A DNA stretch of 64,000 bases from Patulibacter minatonensis DSM 18081 (GTDB lineage Bacteria; Actinomycetota; Thermoleophilia; Solirubrobacterales; Solirubrobacteraceae): contig NZ_KI912613.1 in NCBI RefSeq assembly GCF_000519325.1, positions 5,216,239 through 5,280,238 on the forward strand, written 5' to 3'. Below are positions 19,113 to 26,945 of this stretch, one piece after another. Within the stretch, counting starts at the first letter, position 1. Every line of letters starts with the position of its first letter. The position numbers were made by a program, and so were the translations under genes. A model generated the notes under the pieces. It made no database searches. It saw only the letters and a program-made list of their open reading frames with translations, and was not told where the DNA came from.

Positions 19113-20015
19113 ATGCCTCGCGGTGCATCGTTCGGAAAGGACCCCGGCCTCCAGGCCCGGATGGTCGGAACCCTCTTCGCACTGGGCCTGCTCTACGTCG
19201 TGTTCATGGGCGTGCTGTTCGCCGCCCTCGGCAACGCGGGGCCCGTGATCATCATCTGCCTCGTCTTCCTGCTGTTCCAGTACTTCACGGCGGACAAGCT
19301 CGCGCTGCGCTCGATGCACGCCCACGAGGTCACGCCGGAGCAGGCGCCTGAGCTCCACGCCCTCGTCGACCGCCTGTGCCTGCAGGCGGACCTCCCGAAG
19401 CCGAAGGTCGCGATCGCCGACGACCGGATGCCCAACGCGTTCGCGATCGGCCGGTCGCGGAAGAGCGCCACGGTCGCCGTGACGACCGGCCTGCTCGAGC
19501 TCCTGCCGCCGGCCGAGCTCGAAGGCGTCCTCGCCCACGAGCTGGCCCACATCGCGCACAAGGACGTCGCGGTCATGACGCTCGCGAGCTTCTTCGCGTC
19601 GCTCGCCGCGATGATCGTCCAGAACGCCATCTGGTTCGGCGGCGGCGACTCGGACGACGACGACGGCCCCGGCCTGCTCGCGGTGATCGCGGTCTCGGCA
19701 CTCGTCTACGCGGTCAGCTTCTTCCTCCTGCGCGCGCTGTCGCGCTACCGCGAGTACGCGGCCGACCGCGGCGCAGCCGTCGTGACGGGCCGCCCCAGCG
19801 CGCTGGCCGCCGCCCTCGTCCGGATCAGCGACGGGATCGAGCGGACCCCGCAGCAGGACCTCCGCGAGGTCGGTGCGGTCCAGGCCTTCTACATCCTGCC
19901 GCCGCGCGCCAAGAGCGCCATCAGCGGGCTGTTCTCCACGCACCCGTCGATGGAGAAGCGGATCGCGGCGCTGCAGAAGATCGAGACCGAGCTCCAGCTC
20001 GGCCGGACGGCCTGA
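19113..20015 (+). CDS. htpX: HtpX-type membrane metalloprotease (M48)
   Basis: 300 residues. There are two N-terminal membrane helices (about 20-58) and an M48 active site HELAH (142-146) with the downstream Glu in YREYAADRGA. A further membrane hairpin (LLAVIAVSALVYAVSFFLL) follows. HtpX removes damaged membrane proteins. The next gene starts five bases after its stop and encodes PspAB, a partner repeatedly found beside htpX in actinobacteria and archaea. The unit is therefore part of the PspA envelope-stress response rather than a stand-alone heat-shock gene. ATG 19113 is favoured; longer readings into the M23 promoter region are not plausible. Confidence 0.92.
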   Translation: MPRGASFGKDPGLQARMVGTLFALGLLYVVFMGVLFAALGNAGPVIIICLVFLLFQYFTADKLALRSMHAHEVTPEQAPELHALVDRLCLQADLPKPKVAIADDRMPNAFAIGRSRKSATVAVTTGLLELLPPAELEGVLAHELAHIAHKDVAVMTLASFFASLAAMIVQNAIWFGGGDSDDDDGPGLLAVIAVSALVYAVSFFLLRALSRYREYAADRGAAVVTGRPSALAAALVRISDGIERTPQQDLREVGAVQAFYILPPRAKSAISGLFSTHPSMEKRIAALQKIETELQLGRTA

Positions 20016-20019
20016 TCCC

Positions 20020-20607
20020 GTGGGCTTCCTCGACACCCTGTTCGGCCGGACGAAGACGGTCAAGCAGGTCCGCCCGGACCGCCTGTTCGCGCTGACGACC
20101 GCCTCGATCGACCTGGAGACCGCGCACCAGATCGTCACCACGGGCGAGGCCGCGATCGTCTTCCAGCCGCTGGCGACGGGCGACTTCAACGAGATCGCCG
20201 ACGACGCCGAGGCGATCCTCCGCAGCTCGGGCGAGGACACCGGCACCACCGTCGTGCGCCGCGACGACGACTACGGCTACCGCTGGATGGTGCTCCAGGA
20301 CCCCGACGTCGACGACCAGGTCATCGGCATCAACGCGGTGATGGAGTCGCTGCAGGCCAGTGGCTACGCCGACCGCGTGCTCTGCGCCGTGTTCGCGTTC
20401 CGCGACGAGCGCACGAAGAGCCCCGTGCACCTCGTGTACCTCGCCAAGCGGGGCACGTGGTACCCGTTCGTTCCGGTGCCCGGCCAGACGAAGGAGCGCG
20501 GCCGCGAGCGCGAGATGCAGCTCCGCGCGATCCTCGAGCCGATGATGGGCCTGGAGCCCGAGATGGATCGCTGGTACCCCCTCTGGGGCGCGCCGATCGG
20601 GGTCTGA
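20020..20607 (+). CDS. pspAB: PspA-associated protein PspAB
   Basis: 195 residues from GTG 20020, five bases after the htpX stop. The start GFLDTLFGRTKTV, the central YGYRWMVLQDPDVDDQV, and the end VYLAKRGTWYPFVPVPGQ...RWYPLWGAP match the PspAB family that accompanies htpX. The biochemical role is not established; genomic association links it to PspA-dependent membrane-stress responses. No signal peptide or membrane segment is visible, so it is probably cytoplasmic or peripheral. It converges on pspA-pspAA across a strong hairpin. Codon usage is like its neighbours. Confidence 0.88.
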   Translation: MGFLDTLFGRTKTVKQVRPDRLFALTTASIDLETAHQIVTTGEAAIVFQPLATGDFNEIADDAEAILRSSGEDTGTTVVRRDDDYGYRWMVLQDPDVDDQVIGINAVMESLQASGYADRVLCAVFAFRDERTKSPVHLVYLAKRGTWYPFVPVPGQTKERGREREMQLRAILEPMMGLEPEMDRWYPLWGAPIGV

Positions 20608-20620
20608 CCCCGAGGGCGAC

Positions 20621-20643
20621 CCGCCCCGAGAAGCTCGGGGCGG
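20621..20643. terminator. Bidirectional hairpin between pspAB and pspAA
   Basis: A perfect 10-bp stem (CCGCCCCGAG / CTCGGGGCGG) with loop AAG sits midway between the convergent stops at 20607 and 20659. Confidence 0.7.
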
Positions 20644-20658
20644 GGCCCGCACCGCGGT

Positions 20659-20949
20659 CTACGCCTCGGCGGGGTCCGGGACGAGGCCCTCGCCCGTGAA
20701 CTCCTTGCCGGCCTCCTCGAACGTGAAGTCGTCGGCGGGGATCAGCACGTCGCTGCCGATGAGCTCGTCGTCGGCCAGTGGGGTGCCCTTCTCGCGGACG
20801 AACGCCAGGAGCTTCGCGAACTCACGCGCGTAGCCGCCCTCGTCGCCGGCCTCGACGGCCGCCACGACCGCGTCGTCGATGTCGTTGAGCGCGGCGTGCG
20901 TGTCGTCCGCCAGGCGGTACTGCTGGTCCATGAAGATCCGGACGATCAC
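20659..20949 (-). CDS. pspAA: PspA-associated protein PspAA
   Basis: 96 residues: MIVRIFMDQQYRLADDTHAALNDIDDAVVAA, then an acidic C-terminus. This matches the small PspAA family, which forms a two-gene unit with PspA in actinobacteria, archaea and others. It is soluble, with no membrane segment. It is thought to modulate PspA; the mechanism is not established. It overlaps the pspA stop by four bases (ATGA), so translation is coupled and a fixed stoichiometry is likely. Confidence 0.88.
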   Translation of the reverse strand: MIVRIFMDQQYRLADDTHAALNDIDDAVVAAVEAGDEGGYAREFAKLLAFVREKGTPLADDELIGSDVLIPADDFTFEEAGKEFTGEGLVPDPAEA

Positions 20950-21740
20950 GCCTCCTTCTCCTGCTTCTCGGGCGTCGCCGTCGGCTCGGTGGATGCGGTC
21001 TCGCCGGCGCCGAGGGCCCCGGCCGGCGCGCTGCCCTGGCCGAGCTCGGCCTTCATGCGCTCGAGCTCGGAGTCGACCTGCGAGCCGGCGGAGAGCTGCT
21101 CGAGCTGGCGGTCGATGTCGTCCTTGCCGTCGCCGAGCTCCATGACGTCGCCGAACGTGCCGGCCTCCTCGAGCTCCGCGACCGCGTCGGCGCGGGCCTT
21201 CATGTTCTCCGTCTTGTCCACGGCGCGCTGCATCGCCATGCCGACCTCGGCCATGGACTCGCCGACGCCGCTGGCGGCCTCGGAGATCCGGACCTGGGCC
21301 TCCGCGGCGTTGTACTGCGCCTTGATGACCTCCTTCTTGGTCCGGAACTGCTCGACCTTCGTGCGGAGCTTCTGCTCCGACGCGATCAGCTGCTGCTGCT
21401 GGTTCTCGAGGTCCTGGATCTGGCCGCTGAGGCCCTGCAGCTCGGTCTGGATCAGCGTCTTGCGCTCCAGGGCGACGCGGGCGAGCTCCTCGTTGCCGGC
21501 GGCCAGCGCCTGACGCGCCTGGGTGTCGAGCTTGACCATCGACTGCTGCTGCTTGTCGGTCTGCAGCTGGAGGCGCTTCTTCGCCGTGACGACGTCGGCG
21601 ATGCCCTTCTTGACGTTCTGGAGGTTCTCCAGCTGCTTCTGGTAGCTGTAGTCCAGCGTCTCGCCGGGGTCCTCGGCCTTGTCCAGAACCCGGGACAGCT
21701 TCGCTTTGATGGTGGTGGACATGCGGGCGCCGAGACCCAT
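20946..21740 (-). CDS. pspA: PspA/IM30 (Vipp1-like) membrane-stress protein
   Basis: 264 residues, almost entirely coiled coil. The N-terminal amphipathic helix (STTIKAKLSRVLDKAEDP) and the following DYSYQKQLENLQNVKKGIADVVTAKKRLQ are the ESCRT-III-like PspA/IM30 hallmark. A Pro/Thr-rich tail of about 40 residues follows. PspA assembles on damaged inner membrane and stabilises it. ATG 21740 has a good ribosome site (AGGAG, six bases upstream), unlike many genes here, so translation is conventional. PspAA overlaps its end, and HtpX-PspAB converge on the pair. Confidence 0.93.
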   Translation of the reverse strand: MGLGARMSTTIKAKLSRVLDKAEDPGETLDYSYQKQLENLQNVKKGIADVVTAKKRLQLQTDKQQQSMVKLDTQARQALAAGNEELARVALERKTLIQTELQGLSGQIQDLENQQQQLIASEQKLRTKVEQFRTKKEVIKAQYNAAEAQVRISEAASGVGESMAEVGMAMQRAVDKTENMKARADAVAELEEAGTFGDVMELGDGKDDIDRQLEQLSAGSQVDSELERMKAELGQGSAPAGALGAGETASTEPTATPEKQEKEA

Positions 21741-21908
21741 GTGGTGCTCCTCGTGGCGTTCTTGGGGACGATCGCCGGTCAGCCTATCGGTCCTGGATCA
21801 ACGGTCCGTGAAGTCGTCGCCGCGCCGGGTGTGGCGCGGCAGGACTCGCCCGGGGGCGGACGCGGGGCGTCCTCCCCGCAACGCCTCCGCGACGTGCACC
21901 CCGGAACG

Positions 21909-21940
21909 CCGAGAGGCGCCGCGGTCGCGGCGCCTCTCGG
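21909..21940 (-). terminator. Hairpin terminator after the NlpC/P60-like gene
   Basis: Perfect 15-base arms (21909-21923 and 21926-21940) leave a 2-base spacer. It lies 58 bases beyond the stop of the riboswitch-controlled hydrolase gene. The rest of the 257-base gap to pspA shows no gene. Confidence 0.65.
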
Positions 21941-21997
21941 AGCGGGGTGGGCCCGTGGGCCCGGTCGGCGGCGCGGTCCGACGGGCGGACCGGGCGC

Positions 21998-22663
21998 TCA
22001 GAGACCGTTGGGGTGGGTGACGACGTACTTCTTCTCGTCGGTGCGGTTGTCCGGGCGCCACTGCGGGCCGGGCAGACCGCTCGGGTCCTTGGCCGCCGAG
22101 GTGTCCAGGCGCAGGCCGGCGATGATCGCGAACGCGTGGCCCGAGTTGCCGAAGACCGAGATCCACTGGCCCTCGCCCGGCAGGCCGTCGTCCCAGGAGT
22201 CGTCGAACTCGTAGGACGAGAGCGGCGTCTCGAGCGTGCCCGCGGCGATCAGCGCGTAGGAGACCGTGCCGGAGCAGTCGTAGGCCGAGTCCTCGACCCG
22301 GGCGTGGCCGCCGCCGAGGCGGTACGGCTTGCCGACGATCTTGTTCGCGGCGATGACCGCGTTCTGGACCGGGGCCGGGGCCTTGAGCGGGACGCGGGCG
22401 AAGTAGGCGGCGCGACCGTCGACGGTCTTGCCCTTGTACCGCTTGGCCTTGATGCCGTTGGTGGTGCGCATCCCGGCGGGGACGGCGACGGCACCGGGTG
22501 CCGCGGGGGTCGCCGGCGCGGTGGGCGCGGCCGGGGCCGTCGGCGCCACGCCGCCGGTGGCGGGCGCCGGGGTCGTGCTCTGTGCTGAAGCGGTCGCTGC
22601 GGCCCCGGTGAATCCGGTGGCGAGGACAGCCGTCAACGCTATGGCCCGTGAAGTCAAACGCAC
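21998..22663 (-). CDS. Secreted NlpC/P60-type peptidoglycan hydrolase under a c-di-AMP riboswitch
   Basis: 221 residues. The signal peptide (AIALTAVLATGFTGAAATASA) is followed by an Ala/Pro/Thr linker. The catalytic domain carries the NlpC/P60 pattern: GKPYRLGGGHARVEDSAYDCSGTVSYAL with the nucleophile Cys in YDCSG, then a His in GNSGHAFAII. Such domains cleave bonds next to D-Glu/DAP in peptidoglycan stems. The start is GTG 22663. The 5' region holds a ydaO-class c-di-AMP riboswitch (22670-22804), a placement known from other actinobacterial wall-hydrolase genes. Expression is therefore expected to fall as c-di-AMP rises, which is inference from the known OFF-switch behaviour of the class. 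Confidence 0.82.
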   Translation of the reverse strand: MRLTSRAIALTAVLATGFTGAAATASAQSTTPAPATGGVAPTAPAAPTAPATPAAPGAVAVPAGMRTTNGIKAKRYKGKTVDGRAAYFARVPLKAPAPVQNAVIAANKIVGKPYRLGGGHARVEDSAYDCSGTVSYALIAAGTLETPLSSYEFDDSWDDGLPGEGQWISVFGNSGHAFAIIAGLRLDTSAAKDPSGLPGPQWRPDNRTDEKKYVVTHPNGL

Positions 22664-22669
22664 TGCGTG

Positions 22670-22804
22670 CTCTCTTTCGTCGGCCTACGGGGTTAGCTGA
22701 CGGGCTGGCGCAGAAAGAGCAGCGCCCCGACCGGATGACCGGCCGATTAGCCCCAAGAACACGTGGTTCCCCCGCCCACCGGATTCGACTCCGGTGATTC
22801 GGCT
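22670..22804 (-). ncRNA. Cyclic di-AMP riboswitch (ydaO-yuaA class)
   Basis: Read on the minus strand, the leader of the NlpC/P60-like gene holds the conserved blocks of the ydaO class in order. GGGGGAACC is at 22773-22765, GGGGCTAATCGG at 22754-22743, and CAGCTAACCCCGTAGGC at 22699-22683, followed by GACGAAAGAG before the coding region. A stem GTCGAATCCGG-type repeat precedes the first block. The class binds c-di-AMP and usually switches expression off. The c-di-AMP synthase gene disA lies at 47875-48987 in the same window. Ends are approximate. Confidence 0.88.
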
Positions 22805-22810
22805 CCGGGC

Positions 22811-22816
22811 AGAGTA
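22811..22816 (-). promoter_or_regulatory. Candidate -10 hexamer for the riboswitch transcript
   Basis: Minus-strand TACTCT would place transcription start near 22804, just before the first conserved riboswitch helix. No convincing -35 is visible. Confidence 0.35.
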
Positions 22817-22982
22817 GCAGGGACCGCGCAAGACGTCGCCCAACCGTGCAACCCGTGGTGCACCGAGCAGGTCATCCGTCACGGTGGGGCACGGCGACGC
22901 CCGTGGTGGTCGGAGATCCGTCCATGCAGCCGTGCGGGGCCGGGGTCCGTGTGCGGTCGCGCACGGACCCCGGCAGGACGGA

Positions 22983-22988
22983 TACCGT
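22983..22988 (+). promoter_or_regulatory. -10 hexamer for the cell-wall-binding lipoprotein gene
   Basis: TACCGT lies 7 bases before ATG 22996. No Shine-Dalgarno is present. Confidence 0.4.
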
Positions 22989-22995
22989 GCGCCCG

Positions 22996-24345
22996 ATGCG
23001 ACCGGTCTCCTCCCGCACCCGCCGCGCCGCCACGGCCGTCCTCACGGCCGTCGTGACGGCGACCCTGCTCACCGGTTGCGGCAGCGACGACGACACCTCC
23101 CCCTTCACGCCCCCGAAGGGCGACGCCGACGACGCGGCCGCGCTGGGCTACCCGACCGCGGCGACGCGGAACACGACCCGCACCGCCACGAAGGATCCGC
23201 TCGTCGCCGCGGCCGCCGACGCCCGGGCCGCGTACCCGAACGGCTCGGACTTCAGCCGCGCGAAGGCCGTGACGCTCGTCGACCGGAACGACTGGCGCGC
23301 GGCGCTCGCGGCGACCGCGCTGACCGCGGCCCCGACCACGGCACCGCTCCTCTACACCGACGGGACGAAGCTCCCGGACGTCACGGACAAGGCGATCGCG
23401 GCGCTCAAGCCGTCGGGGAGCGACCCGTTCGGCGGGGCCCAGGCCGTCCTCGTCGGCAAGACCGCGCGGCCCGCCGGCCTGCGGACCGCGTCGATCGAGG
23501 GCGCGAACCCGTTCGAGCTCGCCCGCGCGATCGACCGTCGGACGACGCAGGCGCGCGGCCGCACCAGCGACCGCGTGCTGGTCGTCAGCGCCGACGACCC
23601 GGAGTTCGCGATCCCCGCCGCCGCGTGGCTGGCGAAGTCCGGGGACCCGGTCGCCTTCGTGACGAGCAGGGGGATCCCGGCGGCGACCGCGAAGCAGCTC
23701 GCCGCGCACCCGAAGGCCACGCTCTACGTCCTCGGGCCGAGCAAGGTGATCCGCCCGTCCGTCACGAAGCTCCTGCGCAAGTACGGCACGGTCGAGCGTC
23801 TCGGCGGGGTGACGCCGGCGGAGAACGCCGTCGGCTTCGCCCGCTACAAGGACGGCGCCTTCGGCTGGAACGTCAACCAGCCGGGGCACGGGTTCCTGAT
23901 CGCCCGGCAGGACGACACGCTGGGCGCGATCGCGCTCGCACCGCTCGCCGCCTCCGGGCTCCACGGGCCGCTGCTCCTCGTCGACGGCGACCAGGGCGAC
24001 CTGACCGTCCCCGTGCGCGAGTACCTCCGCGACGTGCGGCAGGGGTACTACCCCGACGACCCCAGCCTCGACGCCACCGGCGTGGCCCGGTACAACCGCG
24101 CCTGGCTGACCGGCGACTTCACGCAGATCAGCGCGAAGGTGCAGGCGCAGATCGACACCCTGCTCGAGGTCGCACCGGTCAGCGACTCCGCGAAGGGCAG
24201 CCCCGACGGCCTCCCGACGGGCGCGAAGAAGGCCCCGACGCCGACCACGGCCAAGCCGACGACGACGGCACCCACGCCGTCCGCGTCCCCCGCCCGCCCG
24301 GGGACGACGACCTCCTCCGGCGCCCCGACGCCGAAGGCGCCGTAG
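22996..24345 (+). CDS. Lipoprotein with cell-wall-binding (CwbR2-like) repeats
   Basis: 449 residues. The lipoprotein signal ends in TLLTGC with the Cys near residue 29. The body shows at least two copies of the type 2 cell-wall-binding repeat pattern: AAPTTAPLLYTDGTKLPDVTDKAIAAL and DPVAFVTSRGIPAATAKQLAAH, the latter followed by ATLYVLGPSKVI. These repeats (known from clostridial CwpV-type proteins) bind anionic wall polymers. The protein may thus bridge membrane and wall. The last 70 residues are a Thr/Pro/Ala-rich tail. It is divergent from the riboswitch transcript; a longer N-terminal reading is rejected because it runs across that leader. Confidence 0.72.
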   Translation: MRPVSSRTRRAATAVLTAVVTATLLTGCGSDDDTSPFTPPKGDADDAAALGYPTAATRNTTRTATKDPLVAAAADARAAYPNGSDFSRAKAVTLVDRNDWRAALAATALTAAPTTAPLLYTDGTKLPDVTDKAIAALKPSGSDPFGGAQAVLVGKTARPAGLRTASIEGANPFELARAIDRRTTQARGRTSDRVLVVSADDPEFAIPAAAWLAKSGDPVAFVTSRGIPAATAKQLAAHPKATLYVLGPSKVIRPSVTKLLRKYGTVERLGGVTPAENAVGFARYKDGAFGWNVNQPGHGFLIARQDDTLGAIALAPLAASGLHGPLLLVDGDQGDLTVPVREYLRDVRQGYYPDDPSLDATGVARYNRAWLTGDFTQISAKVQAQIDTLLEVAPVSDSAKGSPDGLPTGAKKAPTPTTAKPTTTAPTPSASPARPGTTTSSGAPTPKAP

Positions 24346-24386
24346 GCGGCGGACCCGCTCCGGCCGCGCGCGCGAGGCCGGAGCGG

Positions 24387-24392
24387 TACAAC
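24387..24392 (+). promoter_or_regulatory. -10 hexamer for the 93-residue protein gene
   Basis: TACAAC lies 6 bases before ATG 24399. Confidence 0.35.
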
Positions 24393-24398
24393 AGGGGC

Positions 24399-24680
24399 AT
24401 GAGCGAAGCCCAGCGTCCCGACCAGCGCGATCCCGGCGCCGCCGTCACGATCGACGACATCCGCGAGCTCACCGGCGCCGCGACGCCGCACTTCGCCCAG
24501 CAGATCCGCAACCGCGTCGCGCGGCTGATCAGCGGCCTGCCGGCCGGGCACCCGGCCCGCACCTTCGGGGAGTCCGAGGTCCGTCGTCTGACCGCGCTGG
24601 GGACGAGCGGCGAGGTCCGCGGCGGGCTCGCCCAGCCCGGCATGCCCGGCCTGCCGTCGACGGCCCTCCCCAAGGGCTGA
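24399..24680 (+). CDS. Small conserved-looking protein, unknown function
   Basis: 93 residues: MSEAQRPDQRDPGAAVTIDDIRELTGAATPHFAQQIRNRV, then RLISGLPAGHPARTFGESEVRRLTALG. The centre looks like a compact helical unit, with a Gly/Pro tail. No membrane segment, signal or Cys is present. The Thr-Ile-Asp-Asp-Ile-Arg-Glu-Leu start of the domain resembles small DNA-binding or regulatory helical proteins, but I cannot assign a family. The start is supported by TACAAC 6 bases upstream. It sits between a wall lipoprotein and an enolase-superfamily gene, neither of which suggests a role. Confidence 0.6.
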   Translation: MSEAQRPDQRDPGAAVTIDDIRELTGAATPHFAQQIRNRVARLISGLPAGHPARTFGESEVRRLTALGTSGEVRGGLAQPGMPGLPSTALPKG

Positions 24681-24716
24681 GCCGGCCGCCGCGCCGCCCG
24701 CCCCCTCCCGGCCGCC

Positions 24717-25805
24717 ATGCCCGCTCCCGTCCCGCCCCCCGCTCCCGGCCCGACGCTGTGGGAGGCCGTCTCCGGCCTCGCGCTGCAGGTCGACGAGCTC
24801 GAGCTGGAGACCCTCGAGCGCCCCACGAAGATGGGCGTCCGCCTGACCACCGTCGTCCACCTGCGGGGTGGCGGCCACGAGGGCGTGGGCGAGGACGTCA
24901 CCTACGACCCGTTCTCGCACTCGGCGCTGCTCGAGTGGGACGGGCTCCCCGACGTCCGCGGGTCGTGGACGATCGCGTCGTTCAGCGCCGTCTTCGACGG
25001 CATCACGCTCTTCCCGACCACGCCCGAGCACGACGTCGACGAGCGGTACCGCCGCTGGGCGTTCGAGTCCGCGGCGCTGGACCTCGCGCTGCGCCAGGCC
25101 GGGACGGACTGGAGCACCGCCGTCGGGCGTCCCGTCGGACCGCTGACCTTCGTGTCGTCCCGCGGCGTCGGCGACCCGCCGGACGCCGGGACGATCGACG
25201 ACCTCCGCCGGCGCTCCCCGGGCCTCGGCATGAAGCTCGACCTGGGCCGCGAGTGGGACGCCGCGTCGATCGCGGCGCTGGCGGACACCGGGGCCGCGAC
25301 CACCGTCGACCTGAAGGGCCTGTACCGCGGGACGCCGGTGGACGCCCCGATCGACGCCGACCTCTACGCCCTGATCGTCGACGGCCTGCCGGACTCGTGG
25401 TTCGAGGACCCGTTCGTCGACGACGCCACGCGTCCCGTGCTGGAGCCGCACGCCGACCGCATGACGTGGGACGTCCCGCTGCACGACGTGGCGGACCTCG
25501 ACGCGCTGCCGTTCACCCCTGCCGCCGTGAACCTCAAGCCGTCGCGGATCGGGTCGCTGCGCGAGCTGTCCGCCTTCTACGCCGCGTGCGAGGAGCGGGG
25601 GATCGGCACGTACTCCGGGGGGCAGACCGAGCTCGGTCCCGGGCGGGGCCAGGCGCAGCTGCTGGCCGCGACCTACCACCCCGACGGCCCGAACGACCTG
25701 GCGCCGATGCCGTTCAACGACGTGGACCTCCCCGAGGAGCTCCCCGCCTCCCCGCTGACGCTCGACGTGACCCCCAGCGGCTTCCGGCTCGCGCAGGACG
25801 GCTGA
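24717..25805 (+). CDS. Enolase-superfamily protein (OSBS/muconate-cycloisomerase-like), function unknown
   Basis: 362 residues. An N-terminal capping domain (LALQVDELELETLERPTKMG) precedes a TIM barrel. Candidate barrel residues appear in order: Lys in GMKLDLGREW (strand 2), Asp in TTVDLKGLY (strand 3), Glu/Asp in WFEDPFVDD (strand 4), Asp in MTWDVPL (strand 5) and Lys in AVNLKPSRIGS (strand 6). GTYSGGQTELGPGRGQ matches the late loop. These are the metal and base positions of the superfamily, so it is likely catalytic, using a carboxylate substrate. No menaquinone or aromatic-degradation genes lie nearby to say which. Start ATG 24717 lacks a clear ribosome site. Confidence 0.7.
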   Translation: MPAPVPPPAPGPTLWEAVSGLALQVDELELETLERPTKMGVRLTTVVHLRGGGHEGVGEDVTYDPFSHSALLEWDGLPDVRGSWTIASFSAVFDGITLFPTTPEHDVDERYRRWAFESAALDLALRQAGTDWSTAVGRPVGPLTFVSSRGVGDPPDAGTIDDLRRRSPGLGMKLDLGREWDAASIAALADTGAATTVDLKGLYRGTPVDAPIDADLYALIVDGLPDSWFEDPFVDDATRPVLEPHADRMTWDVPLHDVADLDALPFTPAAVNLKPSRIGSLRELSAFYAACEERGIGTYSGGQTELGPGRGQAQLLAATYHPDGPNDLAPMPFNDVDLPEELPASPLTLDVTPSGFRLAQDG

Positions 25806-25983
25806 CCGAGCCCACCGGGGCGGCGGCGGGCGGGTCGCGGTCGCCGCATCCGGCGCGGCGGCGCCGGGCAGCAGACGGGTCGCATCGCGCACCGGAGCGG
25901 GCGGATCCACCGTCCGGCACGGGCCCGCTGTCCGGCGCCACAAGGGTGGCGCGGACGTCGGGCCCCCGGAATCCGACGGTCAG

Positions 25984-25989
25984 TAGGAT
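25984..25989 (+). promoter_or_regulatory. Candidate -10 for the hydroxyacyl-CoA dehydrogenase gene
   Basis: TAGGAT lies about 40 bases before ATG 26030, predicting a leader of about 34 bases. No clear -35 is seen. Confidence 0.3.
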
Positions 25990-26029
25990 GCCGCGCTTCC
26001 CCGTCTTCGTTCAGCGAACCTGGAACCCC

Positions 26030-26824
26030 ATGTCTGAGACAGTCGCCGTCGCCGGATCCGGCACCATCGCCACCGGCATCGCGGTCACCGCCGCCAAGAC
26101 CTCGCCCGTGCTGCTCTGGGCGCGCTCGCCCGAGAGCGCCGCCCGCGCGCAGAAGGCCATCGACAAGCAGGCCGCGAAGCTCGAGATCGACGTCTCCGGC
26201 GTCACGGTCACCACGAACATCGAGGACCTCGCGAAGGGGACCTACCTGATCGAGGCCGTCTCCGAGGACCACTCCACCAAGAGCGAGGTCTTCGACAAGC
26301 TCGAGTCGATCATCCACGAGGGCGCGATCCTCGCCACGACGACGTCGTCGCTCTCGATCGAGAAGCTCGCGGAGGCCTCCGGCATCCACGAGCGCTTCGT
26401 CGGCCTGCACGTCTTCAACCCCGTCACGAAGATGGAGCTCATCGAGCTGATCTTCCCGGCGGCGGCCAGCGAGGACACGAAGGAGCGCTCGCGCGCCCTC
26501 GCGACGGCCTGGGAGAAGACGGCCGTCGAGATGCCCGACATGCCGGGCTTCGTCGTCAACAAGCTCCTGTTCCCGTTCCTGTTCTCCGCCGTGGAGCTCA
26601 AGGAGGAGAGCGGCCTCTCCGCCAAGGACATCGACGCCTGCATGCAGCTCGGCGCCGGCCAGCCGATGGGGCCGTTCGCGCTGCTCGACTTCGTCGGGCT
26701 CGACGTCTCGAAGGCCATCGGCGAGGTCATCGGCGCGGACGTCCCGCCGGCGCTCGAGGCGCTCGTCGCCGAGGGCAAGCTCGGCCGGAAGTCCGGCGAG
26801 GGCTTCCTCGACTGGTCCCGCTGA
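26030..26824 (+). CDS. 3-hydroxyacyl-CoA (3-hydroxybutyryl-CoA) dehydrogenase
   Basis: 264 residues. The NAD-binding loop is AVAGSGTIATGIAV (GxGxxxG near residues 7-13). The family sequence TTTSSLSIEKLAEASGIHERFVGLHVFNPVTKMELIELI includes the catalytic His of HVFNP. A helical C-terminal domain follows (GFVVNKLLFPFLFSAVELKEE; QPMGPFALLDFVGLDV). It oxidises 3-hydroxyacyl-CoA with NAD+, or the reverse, in beta-oxidation or butanoate metabolism. It stands alone, without a crotonase or thiolase, so the pathway is unclear. The short N-terminus (MSETVAVAGSG) fits the family. Confidence 0.88.
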   Translation: MSETVAVAGSGTIATGIAVTAAKTSPVLLWARSPESAARAQKAIDKQAAKLEIDVSGVTVTTNIEDLAKGTYLIEAVSEDHSTKSEVFDKLESIIHEGAILATTTSSLSIEKLAEASGIHERFVGLHVFNPVTKMELIELIFPAAASEDTKERSRALATAWEKTAVEMPDMPGFVVNKLLFPFLFSAVELKEESGLSAKDIDACMQLGAGQPMGPFALLDFVGLDVSKAIGEVIGADVPPALEALVAEGKLGRKSGEGFLDWSR

Positions 26825-26863
26825 GGGACCACCCGTCCAGCCGGCCCGGCCGGTCGCAGCAGC

Positions 26864-26888
26864 CGAGGGCCCGCACCGCGGGCCCTCG
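26864..26888 (+). terminator. Hairpin terminator after the hydroxyacyl-CoA dehydrogenase gene
   Basis: A perfect 10-bp stem (26864-26873 / 26879-26888) with a CACCG loop lies 40 bases past the stop. Confidence 0.7.
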
Positions 26889-26913
26889 CTCGTTCCGGGC
26901 CCCGGACGAACAA

Positions 26914-26945
26914 ATGACCCCGAGGAGCGAGCTCCTCGGGGTCAT
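26914..26945 (-). terminator. 15-bp hairpin terminator of an unexplained minus-strand transcript
   Basis: Arms 26914-26928 and 26931-26945 are a perfect 15-base inverted repeat around GA. On the minus strand it is followed by TTTGTT, so it is a good intrinsic terminator in that direction. The nearest minus-strand gene (pterin dehydratase) stops 272 bases upstream. The terminator therefore implies a long 3' end or a separate small transcript. Confidence 0.65.
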
